Positions 29,647-37,017 of a stretch of 64,000 nucleotides of DNA are shown piece by piece. Both the position numbers and the translations under genes were made by a program. The stretch is from CAVRJC01 sp964505725 (GTDB taxonomy: Bacteria > Actinomycetota > Acidimicrobiia > IMCC26256 > DASPTH01): the NCBI GenBank assembly GCA_964505725.1, contig CAZDJK010000067.1:1-64000 (forward strand). The letters are read 5' to 3'. The first letter of the stretch is position 1; every line of letters begins with the position of its first letter. The notes under the pieces are model-generated. The model was not told the origin of the DNA, made no database searches, and saw only the letters and a program-made list of their open reading frames with translations.

Positions 29647-30303
29647 TCAGCCGGCCTCGGCGAGCCCCACCGGGCACGCGAGGCCGGTGCCGCCGAGACC
29701 GCAGTACCCACCGGGGTTCTTCGCCAGGTACTGCTGGTGGTAGTCCTCGGCGTAATAGAAGGTGGGTGCTTCGCGGATCTCGGTGGTGATGTCGCCGTAG
29801 CCCGCGGCGTGCAGCACCTCCTGGTACGCGTCGCGCGACGCCTCCGCGGCTGCACGCTGCGCGTCGGAGTGCCAGTAGATCGCGGAGCGGTACTGCGTGC
29901 CGACGTCGTTGCCCTGGCGCATGCCCTGTGTCGGGTCGTGGTTCTCCCAGAACAGCTTGAGCAGCGCGTCGTACGACACCACCGCGGGGTCGAACACGAC
30001 CTGGACCGCCTCGGTGTGACCGGTGTGACCGCTGCACACCTCCTGGTAGGTGGGATTGGGCGTGAACCCGCCCGCGTAGCCCACCGCGGTGCTGTAGACG
30101 CCGTCCGCCTGCCAGAACACGCGCTCGGCACCCCAGAAGCAGCCCATGCCGAAGGTGGCGACCTCGAGCCCCGCGGGGAACGGCGGCGGCAGCGGGTGGC
30201 CGTTCACGAAGTGCGTCTCCGGCACCGGCATCTCGTCGTCGCGCCCGGGCAGCGCGTCCTCCGCGGTCGGCATCGCCAGCTTGTCCCGTCCGAACCAGGC
30301 CAT
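29647..30303 (-). CDS. msrA: Peptide methionine sulfoxide reductase A
   Basis: 218 residues from ATG 30303. It reduces Met-(S)-sulfoxide in proteins. The catalytic motif GMGCFWGAERVF sits near residue 50, followed by VGYAGGFTPNPTYQEVCSG, HTEAVQVVFDP, QYRSAIYWHSDAQ and YYAEDYHQQYLAKNPGGYC; C-terminal GYCGLGGTGLACPVG carries two Cys that can serve as recycling residues with thioredoxin. About 45 extra N-terminal residues precede the core, as in many actinobacterial MsrA. A MarR-like gene lies 88 nt upstream on the same strand. Confidence 0.94.
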   Translation of the reverse strand: MAWFGRDKLAMPTAEDALPGRDDEMPVPETHFVNGHPLPPPFPAGLEVATFGMGCFWGAERVFWQADGVYSTAVGYAGGFTPNPTYQEVCSGHTGHTEAVQVVFDPAVVSYDALLKLFWENHDPTQGMRQGNDVGTQYRSAIYWHSDAQRAAAEASRDAYQEVLHAAGYGDITTEIREAPTFYYAEDYHQQYLAKNPGGYCGLGGTGLACPVGLAEAG

Positions 30304-30391
30304 CCCGGTCTCCTTCGCGTCGCTCGATCCTGCGCCTCGCGCAACACCGCGATCGCGGCGATCCATCCCGGACGGGAGCCTCCGACGAGCC

Positions 30392-30880
30392 TCAGACGGG
30401 CGGATCCGACGGGCACGTGAGCTGCGCACCACCAGGGTGCACGTGGTCGCGCAGCTTGCGCAAGGCCGCCGACAGCTGCGCGAGCTCCTCGGGGTCGAAC
30501 AGGCCGAAGAAGCTCTCGTCGAGGCGCTCGAGGTGGCCGGGCATCGCCGCCTCCACCTTGGCGCGCCCGGCGTCGGTGAGCACGGCATAGGCGCCGCGCC
30601 GGTCGCCGGGGCACGACGCGCGCCCGACCAGGCCGGCGGCTTCGAGGCGGTCGACCGCCCGGGTGAGCCCACTCGGCGAGCGCGACACCTGGGCCGCGAG
30701 ATCGCTCATCCGGAGCCGGCCGCCCGGGGAGCGGGCGAGGCGCAGGAGCACCTCGAACCACTGCGCCGGCAGGTCGCAGCGCGCCGCGAGGTCGCGGGTG
30801 AGTACGTCGGAGAGACCCGCGGAGGCCTCGAACAGCAGTCCTGCGGTGGTGAGCCGCTCGTCGTCGAGATCGCGTGCCAT
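30392..30880 (-). CDS. MarR-family regulator, divergent from YceI
   Basis: 162 residues from ATG 30880; TATCCT on the minus strand (30892-30887) ends 7 nt upstream. Typical winged helix: LFEASAGLSDVLTRDLAARC, LPAQWFEVLLRLARSPGG, LRMSDLAAQVSRSPSGLTR (recognition helix), a wing with CPGDRRGAYAVLTDAG, and a C-terminal dimer helix. It carries three Cys (in ARCDL, RASCPGD and QLTCPSD), leaving thiol-based redox sensing open. It likely controls itself and the divergent YceI gene; the neighbouring MsrA would fit an oxidative-stress theme (inference). Confidence 0.88.
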   Translation of the reverse strand: MARDLDDERLTTAGLLFEASAGLSDVLTRDLAARCDLPAQWFEVLLRLARSPGGRLRMSDLAAQVSRSPSGLTRAVDRLEAAGLVGRASCPGDRRGAYAVLTDAGRAKVEAAMPGHLERLDESFFGLFDPEELAQLSAALRKLRDHVHPGGAQLTCPSDPPV

Positions 30881-30899
30881 CTCAGCAGGATATCCCGAA

Positions 30900-30933
30900 A
30901 TTGCTTGCACTCGCAATCATTGCTGGGTAGGGT
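30900..30933. promoter_or_regulatory. Divergent promoter and ATTGC/GCAAT operator between marR and yceI
   Basis: ATTGC (30900-30904), GCAAT (30913-30917) and ATTGC (30919-30923) form an 18-base dyad plus the perfect palindrome GCAATCATTGC. Plus promoter: TTGCAC (30905-30910), 17 nt, TAGGGT (30928-30933). Minus promoter: TTGCGA (30916-30911), 18 nt, TATCCT (30892-30887). The repeats cover both -35 boxes. Confidence 0.6.
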
Positions 30934-30999
30934 ACGTGCACGAGCAAACATTGATTCCGCAACTGCCCTTCGGCGGTTGCCCCCCACGGAGGCCCCCCT

Positions 31000-31578
31000 T
31001 TGACCACCACCATCGCCCCCACCCGCACCGTCGACGGCACGCAGGTCCCGCCCCCGGGCACGTACGAGCTCGACGCCTCGCACACCACGGCCGGCTTCGT
31101 CGCTCGGCACCTCATGGTCGCGAAGACGCGCGGCCGGTTCGGCTCGCTGCGGGGCGCCGTGGTCATCGGGGAGGACCACCTCGCCAGCTCGGTGGAGGTC
31201 GAGATCGACACCGCCAGCGTCGACACCGGCGACGAGACGCGCGACGCCCACCTGCGGAGCGCCGACTTCTTCGACGTGGAGCAGCACCCGACCATCACTT
31301 ACCGCAGCACGTCGGTCCGTCCGGCCGAATCTGGTCACTGGGCAGTCGAAGGCGACCTCACCGTGAGCGGCGTGACCCACCCGGTCGTGCTCGACGTGGT
31401 GTTCGAGGGCGGCGCCACCGACCCGGCCGGGAACGTCCGGATCGGGTTCACGGCCTCCGCCGAGATCGACCGCGAGGCCTTCGGCCTCCGCTGGAACCGG
31501 GCGCTCGAGGGTGGCGGCTTGCTCGTGGGCAAGCAGGTCGCGATCGAGATCGAGGCCGAGGCCGTGCTCAGGTCCTGA
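31000..31578 (+). CDS. YceI-family (lipocalin-like) protein
   Basis: 192 residues from TTG 31000, supported by GGAGG at 30988-30992, 7 nt upstream. It is a YceI-like beta-barrel: GTYELDASHTTAGFVARHL, VAKTRGRFGSLRGAV, VEIDTASVDTGDETRDAHL, RSADFFDVEQHPTITY and VSGVTHPVVLDVVFEGGA. The family binds polyisoprenoid or other hydrophobic ligands and is often induced by acid, osmotic or organic stress. There is no signal peptide, so this copy is cytoplasmic. Under divergent MarR control by context. Confidence 0.92.
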   Translation: MTTTIAPTRTVDGTQVPPPGTYELDASHTTAGFVARHLMVAKTRGRFGSLRGAVVIGEDHLASSVEVEIDTASVDTGDETRDAHLRSADFFDVEQHPTITYRSTSVRPAESGHWAVEGDLTVSGVTHPVVLDVVFEGGATDPAGNVRIGFTASAEIDREAFGLRWNRALEGGGLLVGKQVAIEIEAEAVLRS

Positions 31579-31605
31579 CCAAACGGCTCGACTGCCCCAC
31601 TCGCG

Positions 31606-31649
31606 ACGGAACGGTTCGCGAAACGCTTGCGCTTCGCGAACCGTTTCGT
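31606..31649. terminator. Large perfect hairpin downstream of yceI, terminator-like or operator
   Basis: Left arm 31606-31622 (ACGGAACGGTTCGCGAA) pairs with 31633-31649 (TTCGCGAACCGTTTCGT): 13 perfect pairs, then one G-U, then three more, around a ten-base loop. There is no T-tract. Each arm contains the self-palindrome TTCGCGAA. It lies 27 nt after the yceI stop. Confidence 0.5.
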
Positions 31650-31777
31650 GGTAGTGAAGGGCCTAGCGTGGCGCAGAGCGTGGACCTCAGGCCCTCGCCA
31701 CGCGCGGCCGATGCCCGAAGGGGCTCTGCCGGGCACCACGGCGGCTCCGGGCCGACAGCACCGGAACGAGGGGGAAC

Positions 31778-32632
31778 GTGCCGCATCCGAGCGATCCCGA
31801 GGGCCGGCTCGAGGCTCGCTACGCAACCCCGCGCGCCCGCTTCGCGTGGAAGTGGCTGCGCTGGACGCGGCTCCCGCTGACCGTCCCGATCCTCCTCGTC
31901 GCCGGGGTCACGGTGGTGGTCGACGTGGTCACCGCATGGCTGAACGTGCCCCTCGGCCATCTCGGCCGGGTCCCGATCTCGCCCGCGCTGCCCATCGGCG
32001 TCCTGCTCGCGTGCATGGTCGGGCTGGGTCGCATCGGCCTCGACCGCGCCAACGTCCGGGCGTGGCGTGAGTTCCTCCTCGTGAGCGGGTTCGTGCTCGT
32101 CTTCGGGACCTGGCAGTACGCCGAGCACGTCCACGGCGGCCAGGAGGCGCTGGGCCTCGTGCTCGGCGCGCTGGGCGAGGAGCTCGTCTACCGGCTGGCG
32201 GTGCTCGTGCTCGTGGGTGCGGTGTGTGCCGCGCTGCTCGGGCGCAACTGGCGCAACGCGGAGGACTGGGGCGTCGGGCCAGGGCTCGTCGCGCTGGCCG
32301 CCGCCGGGCTCGTGTTCACGTTCCTCCCCGGGCACGTCGCGCAGATGAGCGACACCCTGCACGCGCTCCCGTTCGCGTGCCTCGGCGTCGTCCTCGGGTA
32401 CGCGGTGCTGCGCACCGGGGCGTTGCTCCCCGCGTCGGTGGTCCACGCGGTGCTGAACCTGGCGACCATCGCCGCCGTCGTCGGGACCATCCCCGTGCCG
32501 CTGCGCACCGCGCTCTCCGCCTCCGCGCTCGTCGCGCTGGTGCTCGGCACCACGGTGGCCGGGATGCGGCTCGGGATCCTCCGCCGGGTCGCGGTGAGCG
32601 GGCAGTCGTCACCGAGCTCGGCGCCTGCGTGA
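31778..32632 (+). CDS. CPBP-family intramembrane metalloprotease
   Basis: 284 residues from GTG 31778, with a purine-rich GAGGGGGAA just upstream. About eight hydrophobic helices. Signature residues of CPBP (Abi/Rce1-type) proteases: LGEELVYRLAVL (the EExxxR motif), FTFLPGHVAQM (FxxxH-like), and ASVVHAVLNLA (HxxxN). The function of bacterial members varies (immunity to peptides, prenyl-protein-like processing, membrane-protein quality control), and context here does not decide. The family call is good. Confidence 0.82.
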   Translation: MPHPSDPEGRLEARYATPRARFAWKWLRWTRLPLTVPILLVAGVTVVVDVVTAWLNVPLGHLGRVPISPALPIGVLLACMVGLGRIGLDRANVRAWREFLLVSGFVLVFGTWQYAEHVHGGQEALGLVLGALGEELVYRLAVLVLVGAVCAALLGRNWRNAEDWGVGPGLVALAAAGLVFTFLPGHVAQMSDTLHALPFACLGVVLGYAVLRTGALLPASVVHAVLNLATIAAVVGTIPVPLRTALSASALVALVLGTTVAGMRLGILRRVAVSGQSSPSSAPA

Positions 32633-32669
32633 CCCCGGGGCCGGCCGCGCCTCGCCGGCGTACGACCGG

Positions 32670-32963
32670 TCAGCCCGCGTCGAGGTCGAGGGGAAGGCCC
32701 GGATCGGGAGGGCGAGCCCGTGGGGACGTGTCGCCGTCGGCGATCCCGTCGTCGACGGGGTGCTCCACGACCGCGATCACGCGGGTCTGCATGAACCGGG
32801 CGGTGCGCACGACCTGGCCGGTGCGGGTCACCTCGGCGACCTCGACGATCCCGCGCCCGGTCGTGGTCTCGACCCGGCGGCCGGCGCGGGAGGCCAGTAT
32901 CTCGTAGGTGCGCGTGGCGCCGTCGCCCACGTCGACGACGACCTCGACTCGGTCTCCCTTCAC
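32670..32963 (-). CDS. Small hypothetical protein
   Basis: 97 residues from GTG 32963. The first 70 residues look like a compact beta domain (VKGDRVEVVVDVGDGATRT, YEILASRAGRRVETTTG, GIVEVAEVTRTGQVVRT, MQTRVIAVVEHP), perhaps SH3-like; the last 25 are acidic/Pro-rich and disordered. No signal, helix or catalytic motif is evident. It is divergent from the peptidoglycan-binding protein gene 115 nt away. I do not recognise a family. Confidence 0.6.
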   Translation of the reverse strand: MKGDRVEVVVDVGDGATRTYEILASRAGRRVETTTGRGIVEVAEVTRTGQVVRTARFMQTRVIAVVEHPVDDGIADGDTSPRARPPDPGLPLDLDAG

Positions 32964-33078
32964 GATCCCATGATCGCCCACCCCGCCGCCGACTGCCAGG
33001 CCTCCCGCCGCGTCTCTCGCCTGCCCACGGTCCGGGTGTGGCGACAGGCCCGGGGAATCGTCTCTAGGCTGGAGCCGC

Positions 33079-33522
33079 GTGAACCAGCTGAGCACGAACT
33101 GGCGCGGGGCGCTGGTGATCGCCGCGATGGTGGTCACCGGCATCGTCCTCCTGGCGATCGACCCGGGGAACGACGCCCTCCCGATCGGCGTGAGCTCGAT
33201 CGGGCAGAGCTCCTCGGCGACCGGCACCACCTCTCCTTCCACCGGCACGACGAGCCCCACCGCCACCACCCGGAAGGGTTCCGCCGGGTCGACCACCACC
33301 ACGACGGTGCCGCCCGCTCAGCGGCCGGTGCTCAAGCAGGGCTCGAGCGGCCCCGACGTCATGACGCTCCAGCAGAAGCTGATCGCGGCCGGGTACCTCG
33401 CCGGCACCGCCGACGGCAACTTCGGCGCTGCGACCCAGGCTGCCGTGATCAAGTTCCAGCAGGCGAAGAACCTCCCCGCCGACGGCGTCGTGGGGGCGTC
33501 GACGTGGGCGGCGCTCGGCTGA
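33079..33522 (+). CDS. Membrane-anchored peptidoglycan-binding (PG_binding_1) protein
   Basis: 147 residues from GTG 33079; TAGGCT at 33065-33070 ends 9 nt upstream. A short cytoplasmic head is followed by one membrane helix (GALVIAAMVVTGIVLLAI), a long Ser/Thr-rich linker (about residues 38-82) and a C-terminal peptidoglycan-binding domain: LKQGSSGPDVMTLQQKL, AAGYLAGTADGNFGAATQAA, VIKFQQAKNLPADGVVGAST. It probably tethers the membrane to the wall or senses it; no catalytic domain is attached. Confidence 0.87.
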   Translation: MNQLSTNWRGALVIAAMVVTGIVLLAIDPGNDALPIGVSSIGQSSSATGTTSPSTGTTSPTATTRKGSAGSTTTTTVPPAQRPVLKQGSSGPDVMTLQQKLIAAGYLAGTADGNFGAATQAAVIKFQQAKNLPADGVVGASTWAALG

Positions 33523-33610
33523 CCGCTCCGATCCCAACCGATCCGATCCCGGCCGATTCCGATCCGGCACGATCCGATCCCGGCCGGTCCGATCCCGGCC
33601 GAATCAATCC
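33523..33610. repeat. Degenerate tandem repeat rich in GATCC
   Basis: GATCC begins at 33530, 33540, 33545, 33561, 33571, 33576 and 33591; the block 33540-33570 is repeated imperfectly as 33571-33600 (period about 31 bases), each containing CCGATCCCGGCCG. It fills the gap between the peptidoglycan-binding protein and bcp. Confidence 0.6.
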
Positions 33611-33641
33611 CGGCGGTTCTGCCGGCCGTACAGGAGGAATG

Positions 33642-34091
33642 ATGGAGAAGGGCGATCACGTCGAGGACTTCGAGCTGTCCGACGAGACCGGCACGCCGCG
33701 CAAGCTCAGCGAGTTCCTCGCCAACGGGCCCGTGGTGCTGTTCTTCTACCCGGGTGCGCTCACTCCCGGCTGCACCAAGGAGAGCTGCCACTTCCGCGAC
33801 CTCTCGTCGGAGTTCGCCGGTGCCGGCGCGCAGCGCGTCGGCATCAGCACCGATCCGGTCGAGAAGCAGAAGCAGTTCAGCGACAAGTACTCCTTCGACT
33901 ACCCGCTGCTCGCCGACCCCGACGGGGGGGTCGCGGAGCAGTTCGGCGTCCGCCGCAAGGGCGGCCGCGCCAAGCGCCAGACTTTCGTGATCGCGCCGGA
34001 CGGCACCGTCGTGGACGTGATCCGAAGCGAGCTGAGGTTCAGCGTGCACGCGGATCGTGCGCTCGAGGCGCTGCGGTCGGCCTCTGCCTGA
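33642..34091 (+). CDS. bcp: Bcp/PrxQ-type peroxiredoxin
   Basis: 149 residues from ATG 33642 (AGGAGG 4 nt upstream; ATG 33639 is only 1 nt from it, so less likely). Thioredoxin-fold peroxidase: VEDFELSDETGTPRKLSEF, VVLFFYPGALTPGCTKESC with peroxidatic and resolving Cys five residues apart, HFRDLSSEFAGAGAQRVGIS, and KRQTFVIAPDGTVVDV. It reduces hydrogen and alkyl peroxides using thioredoxin. Length is normal for the family. Confidence 0.93.
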   Translation: MEKGDHVEDFELSDETGTPRKLSEFLANGPVVLFFYPGALTPGCTKESCHFRDLSSEFAGAGAQRVGISTDPVEKQKQFSDKYSFDYPLLADPDGGVAEQFGVRRKGGRAKRQTFVIAPDGTVVDVIRSELRFSVHADRALEALRSASA

Positions 34092-34178
34092 GCGAGCCCG
34101 TCGGCGGGCGACCGGGGCGGCTTGCAGTCGGGGTGCGCGAGGGGCCACCATCGCGGGAGGACGCACGCCGCGGAGGTG

Positions 34179-34352
34179 ATGCCATTGGGCGCCATCGGGA
34201 AGCCGAAGCGGGAGATCTTCATCCCCGTGCCCGACCCCGCGCCGCCGGTGACGGTGCCCGAGCCCGTGCGCGAGCCCGTGCCGATGGAGCCCGCCCCGCT
34301 CGAGCCCGCCCCGCTCGAGCCGGTGGGCGCTGCGCCGCGACGGAGCCGCTGA
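34179..34352 (+). CDS. Small proline/glutamate-rich protein beginning GAIGKPKRE
   Basis: 57 residues if started at ATG 34179; TTG 34185, 8 nt after GGAGG (34172-34176), would give MGAIGKPKREIFIPVPDP and may be the true start. After the short basic head the rest is a Pro/Glu/Val-rich low-complexity tail (repeated PAPLEP). It overlaps the next gene by one base (TGATG), so the two are coupled. Function is unknown. Confidence 0.6.
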   Translation: MPLGAIGKPKREIFIPVPDPAPPVTVPEPVREPVPMEPAPLEPAPLEPVGAAPRRSR

Positions 34353-35224
34353 TGATCGAGGAGGAACCTCCCGTCGACGAGACCCCAGTCGCCGGTGGAC
34401 CCCTCCCGTGGGACGTCTTCGCGACGCCCATCCAGGGCCGCAAGTTCGCCCGCCTGGTGGTACGAGGAGAGCGGGTGGCGTTCCTGCCCGCGTTCTTCCA
34501 GGCGAACAGCGGCGTGTACGGCGCGATCTCGGTCGCCGCGTGCGAGCTGGGCGAGCCGCACTCCGCGCCGGACGCCCGCTGCACGTGCGGGTTCTACGCG
34601 GTCGACAACGACGAGGACCTGTGGCGGCTCGGCGGCGGCGACCCGGAGCTCGTGGTGCTCGACGTCGAGCTCTCGGGCCGGCTGATCGAGCACGAGCACG
34701 GCTACCGCGCGAGCAACCAGCGCGTCCGTCGGGTGCGGGTGCCGCGTCGGTGCGCCCGTTGCGGCCGGGAGGCGGAGATGCTCCACCGCCGCCTCTTCGG
34801 CGCGGTCGTGCCCGCGTGCGGGCGTTGCGCGCGCCGCCCGTTGTCCCTCGAGGTCGCGGCGGAGTCGCTCGAGGCGCCGGTCGAGTTCTCCGGCGAGGAG
34901 GCCACGCCCGCGACCCGCTCGCAACGCGCGCTGCTCCTCCTCGCCCAGCTCGTCGCCCCGATCCTCGTGCTCGCGGCGGCGGTCGCGCTCACCGTCCCGT
35001 TCGGCACGTGGCCGTTGCTGCCGCTCGGTCAGCTCGCGGTCGTCGTGTGGCTGCTCGCCCGGCCGTGGGCGGTGTCGCGGCTCGCGAAGCGGTTGCATGT
35101 CCCGAGAGCCGAGGTTGCCCGGCTCGAACACCGATGGACCGGCTCCACCGTCGTCTTCACCGTGTGCTGCGGGTTCGCCGCGATGCTCGTGCCCGTGATG
35201 CTCCTCGGGCCGCAGGCACCCTGA
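34352..35224 (+). CDS. Hypothetical protein with Cys clusters and C-terminal membrane helices
   Basis: 290 residues from ATG 34352, whose A is the last base of the upstream stop. The N-terminal half is a soluble domain (WDVFATPIQGRKFARLVVRG, FFQANSGVYGAISVAACELG) with ARCTCGFYAVDNDEDLW; near residues 130-170 come two Cys pairs, RCARCGRE and ACGRCARRP, that look like a zinc ribbon. The C-terminal third has three hydrophobic segments (LLLLAQLVAPILVLAAA, LLPLGQLAVVVWLLA, TVVFTVCCGFAAMLVPV). No family is recognised. Confidence 0.65.
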   Translation: MIEEEPPVDETPVAGGPLPWDVFATPIQGRKFARLVVRGERVAFLPAFFQANSGVYGAISVAACELGEPHSAPDARCTCGFYAVDNDEDLWRLGGGDPELVVLDVELSGRLIEHEHGYRASNQRVRRVRVPRRCARCGREAEMLHRRLFGAVVPACGRCARRPLSLEVAAESLEAPVEFSGEEATPATRSQRALLLLAQLVAPILVLAAAVALTVPFGTWPLLPLGQLAVVVWLLARPWAVSRLAKRLHVPRAEVARLEHRWTGSTVVFTVCCGFAAMLVPVMLLGPQAP

Positions 35225-35283
35225 CCGCGCGGTACCGTCTGCCCGAGAACCGACGGCGCGTCGGCGCGACGAGGGAGAACAGC

Positions 35284-36156
35284 GTGGAATTCATCCAGTA
35301 CGAGGTCGTCGACCAGGTCGCGGTGATCACCCTCGACCGTCCCGAGAAGGCGAACGCGCAGCACCGGCCGCTCCTCGTCGAGCTGAACGAGAGCTTCGAG
35401 CGCGCGGTCGCCGACGACGACGTCAACGTCGTCGTGCTCCAGGCGAACGGCCGGCACTTCTCGGCCGGTCACGACCTGGGCGGCTCGCGCCCGCAGACCA
35501 CCGAGAACGGCGACACCGCGGCGCCGCGCCGGCCCTACACCATGGACGACACCTACCGGAGCGAGGCCGAGTACTTCCTCGGCTACTCCATGGCCTGGCG
35601 CAACATCCCGAAGCCGTCGATCGCGGCGGTGCAGGGCAAGTGTGTCGCGGCCGGGCTGATGCTGTGCTGGCCGTGTGACCTCATCATCGCCGCCGACAAC
35701 GCCGAGTTCTCCGACCCCACCGCGCGCCTCGGTCTCGCCGGCGTCGAGTACATGGCGCACACGTGGGAGTTCGGGGCCCGCAAGGCGAAAGAGCTGCTGT
35801 TCCGGAGCACCGCCATCACCGCCGAGGAGGCGCTGACGCTCGGGATGGTCAACAAGGTGGTGCCGCTCGAGGACCTGCGGGCGGAGGCGATGGCCTGGGC
35901 GCGTGACATCGCCACCCTCGACCCGATCATGACGCGGCTGATCAAGCGCGGTATCAACGCCACGCTCGACACGATGGGGTTCACCGCCTCGCTCGACCAC
36001 AGCTTCGACATCCACGAGCTCGCCCACGGCATCATGGCGTCGATGCGCGCCGCGAACCCGGACGTGCGCCCCACCAACGTCCTGGACCACATGCGGGCGA
36101 CGAACCGCAGCATCGAGGAGCGCCAGCTCGCCGAGCGCGGGTCCGCCGCGTCCTGA
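35284..36156 (+). CDS. Crotonase-superfamily enzyme lacking both hydratase glutamates
   Basis: 290 residues from GTG 35284 with GAGGGA upstream. Enoyl-CoA hydratase/isomerase fold: VITLDRPEKANAQHRPLLVE, VVLQANGRHFSAGHDLGG (oxyanion strand), KPSIAAVQGKCVAAGLML, CDLIIAADNAEFSDPTARLG, and a C-terminal helical region. The two catalytic Glu of classical hydratases correspond here to Met (in AAGLML) and Thr (in SDPTARLG), so simple 2-enoyl-CoA hydration is unlikely. A long insertion (RPQTTENGDTAAPRRPYTMD) follows the CoA-binding strand. It may be an isomerase, hydrolase or another CoA-thioester enzyme. Confidence 0.85.
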   Translation: MEFIQYEVVDQVAVITLDRPEKANAQHRPLLVELNESFERAVADDDVNVVVLQANGRHFSAGHDLGGSRPQTTENGDTAAPRRPYTMDDTYRSEAEYFLGYSMAWRNIPKPSIAAVQGKCVAAGLMLCWPCDLIIAADNAEFSDPTARLGLAGVEYMAHTWEFGARKAKELLFRSTAITAEEALTLGMVNKVVPLEDLRAEAMAWARDIATLDPIMTRLIKRGINATLDTMGFTASLDHSFDIHELAHGIMASMRAANPDVRPTNVLDHMRATNRSIEERQLAERGSAAS

Positions 36157-36165
36157 CCCCAACTT

Positions 36166-36214
36166 CAAGCTTGCGTCACTCCAACGGAAAGCCCGTTCAA
36201 GTGACGCAAGTTTG
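36166..36214. terminator. Hairpin downstream of the crotonase gene
   Basis: Arms 36166-36187 and 36193-36214 pair along 22 positions with two central mismatches and one G-T, around the loop AAAGC. It starts 9 nt after the stop codon at 36154-36156. It resembles a factor-independent terminator, though the T-run is only three bases. Confidence 0.55.
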
Positions 36215-36283
36215 CGGGTGCGCGCGGGTGCGACGGCCGTCAGCCCAGCGCGGGCACAATGGGGGGTAAATGTTCTGACAAGG

Positions 36284-36305
36284 CCCGACAGGTCCGCCTG
36301 TCGGG
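36284..36305. promoter_or_regulatory. Hairpin in the divIVA leader
   Basis: CCCGACAGG (36284-36292) and CCTGTCGGG (36297-36305) form a perfect nine-pair stem with loop TCCG. It lies 85 nt before the divIVA ATG. CACAAT near 36256-36261 could be a -10, which would put the hairpin in a leader of about 120 nt. Confidence 0.4.
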
Positions 36306-36389
36306 GTGCCGATGCTCGGGGTGGAGGCGATCGGGGCGAGCGTGATTGGCAGGTCCGTTGACCGGAGCTGATCGAAGTGGAGTCCGATC

Positions 36390-36944
36390 ATGGAAGTGAC
36401 ACCCGACGAGCTGCGCCATCCCGACCTCAAGGAGTCGTTCCGCGGCTATCACCGCGACGACGTCGACAGCGTGCTCGAGAGCGCGGCCGCGACGATCGAG
36501 CACCTCGACCGACAGCTACGTGGAATCGTCGTCGACGGTGAGTCGCCGCCACCGCTCACGCCGCGCGTCACCGAGGCGGACCTGCTCTCACGGGCGCTCG
36601 TCATGGCGCAACGCGCCGCGGACGAGACGGTGACGGAGGCGAACGCCCGAGCCGAAGGGATCATGCGCGACGCCGAGCAGCACGCCCAGGCGCTCGTCGG
36701 TGAGGCGGAGATGAACGCGCGCCGGCTGGTGGAAACGGAGCGCCGCCGTCGCGCCGAGGAGCTCGATCAGCTCACCCGGCGGTGTGACGAGCTGCGCGCC
36801 GACGCCGCGGCGCTCGACGAGTACGTCTCGCGCTACCGGTCGCGCGTGCGCGACGCGCTGGAGACCGAGCTCTCGGCCATCGGGCTCACGTTCGCGGTCG
36901 AGCCTCCGTCGTCACGTCCCGACCTGCACGACGTCCACCCGTAG
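36390..36944 (+). CDS. DivIVA-domain coiled-coil protein
   Basis: 184 residues from ATG 36390. The N-terminus carries the DivIVA membrane-binding region: VTPDELRHPDLKESFRGYHR followed by DDVDSVLESAAATIEHLDRQL. A short Pro-rich break precedes a long coiled coil (about residues 60-160) rich in Ala/Glu/Arg. DivIVA proteins recognise negatively curved membrane and place polar growth or division factors. It is shorter than Wag31, so it may be a SepIVA-like or accessory family member. Confidence 0.85.
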   Translation: MEVTPDELRHPDLKESFRGYHRDDVDSVLESAAATIEHLDRQLRGIVVDGESPPPLTPRVTEADLLSRALVMAQRAADETVTEANARAEGIMRDAEQHAQALVGEAEMNARRLVETERRRRAEELDQLTRRCDELRADAAALDEYVSRYRSRVRDALETELSAIGLTFAVEPPSSRPDLHDVHP

Positions 36945-37017
36945 CCTGCGCCACCGCGTCCCTCCCCTCCGCGGCCCGACGGCCGATCGGCCGGTCACGA
37001 CGGCTACCGTGCGAGCG

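Noticed and set aside
27948..30131. Long minus-strand frame covering the DHA2 pump
   Set aside because: His/Arg/Asp-rich shadow of the pump gene; no motifs and it would run through the promoter region.
33523..33610. CRISPR-like repeats
   Set aside because: Repeats are only about 31 nt, contiguous, imperfect and without unique spacers; no cas genes are nearby.
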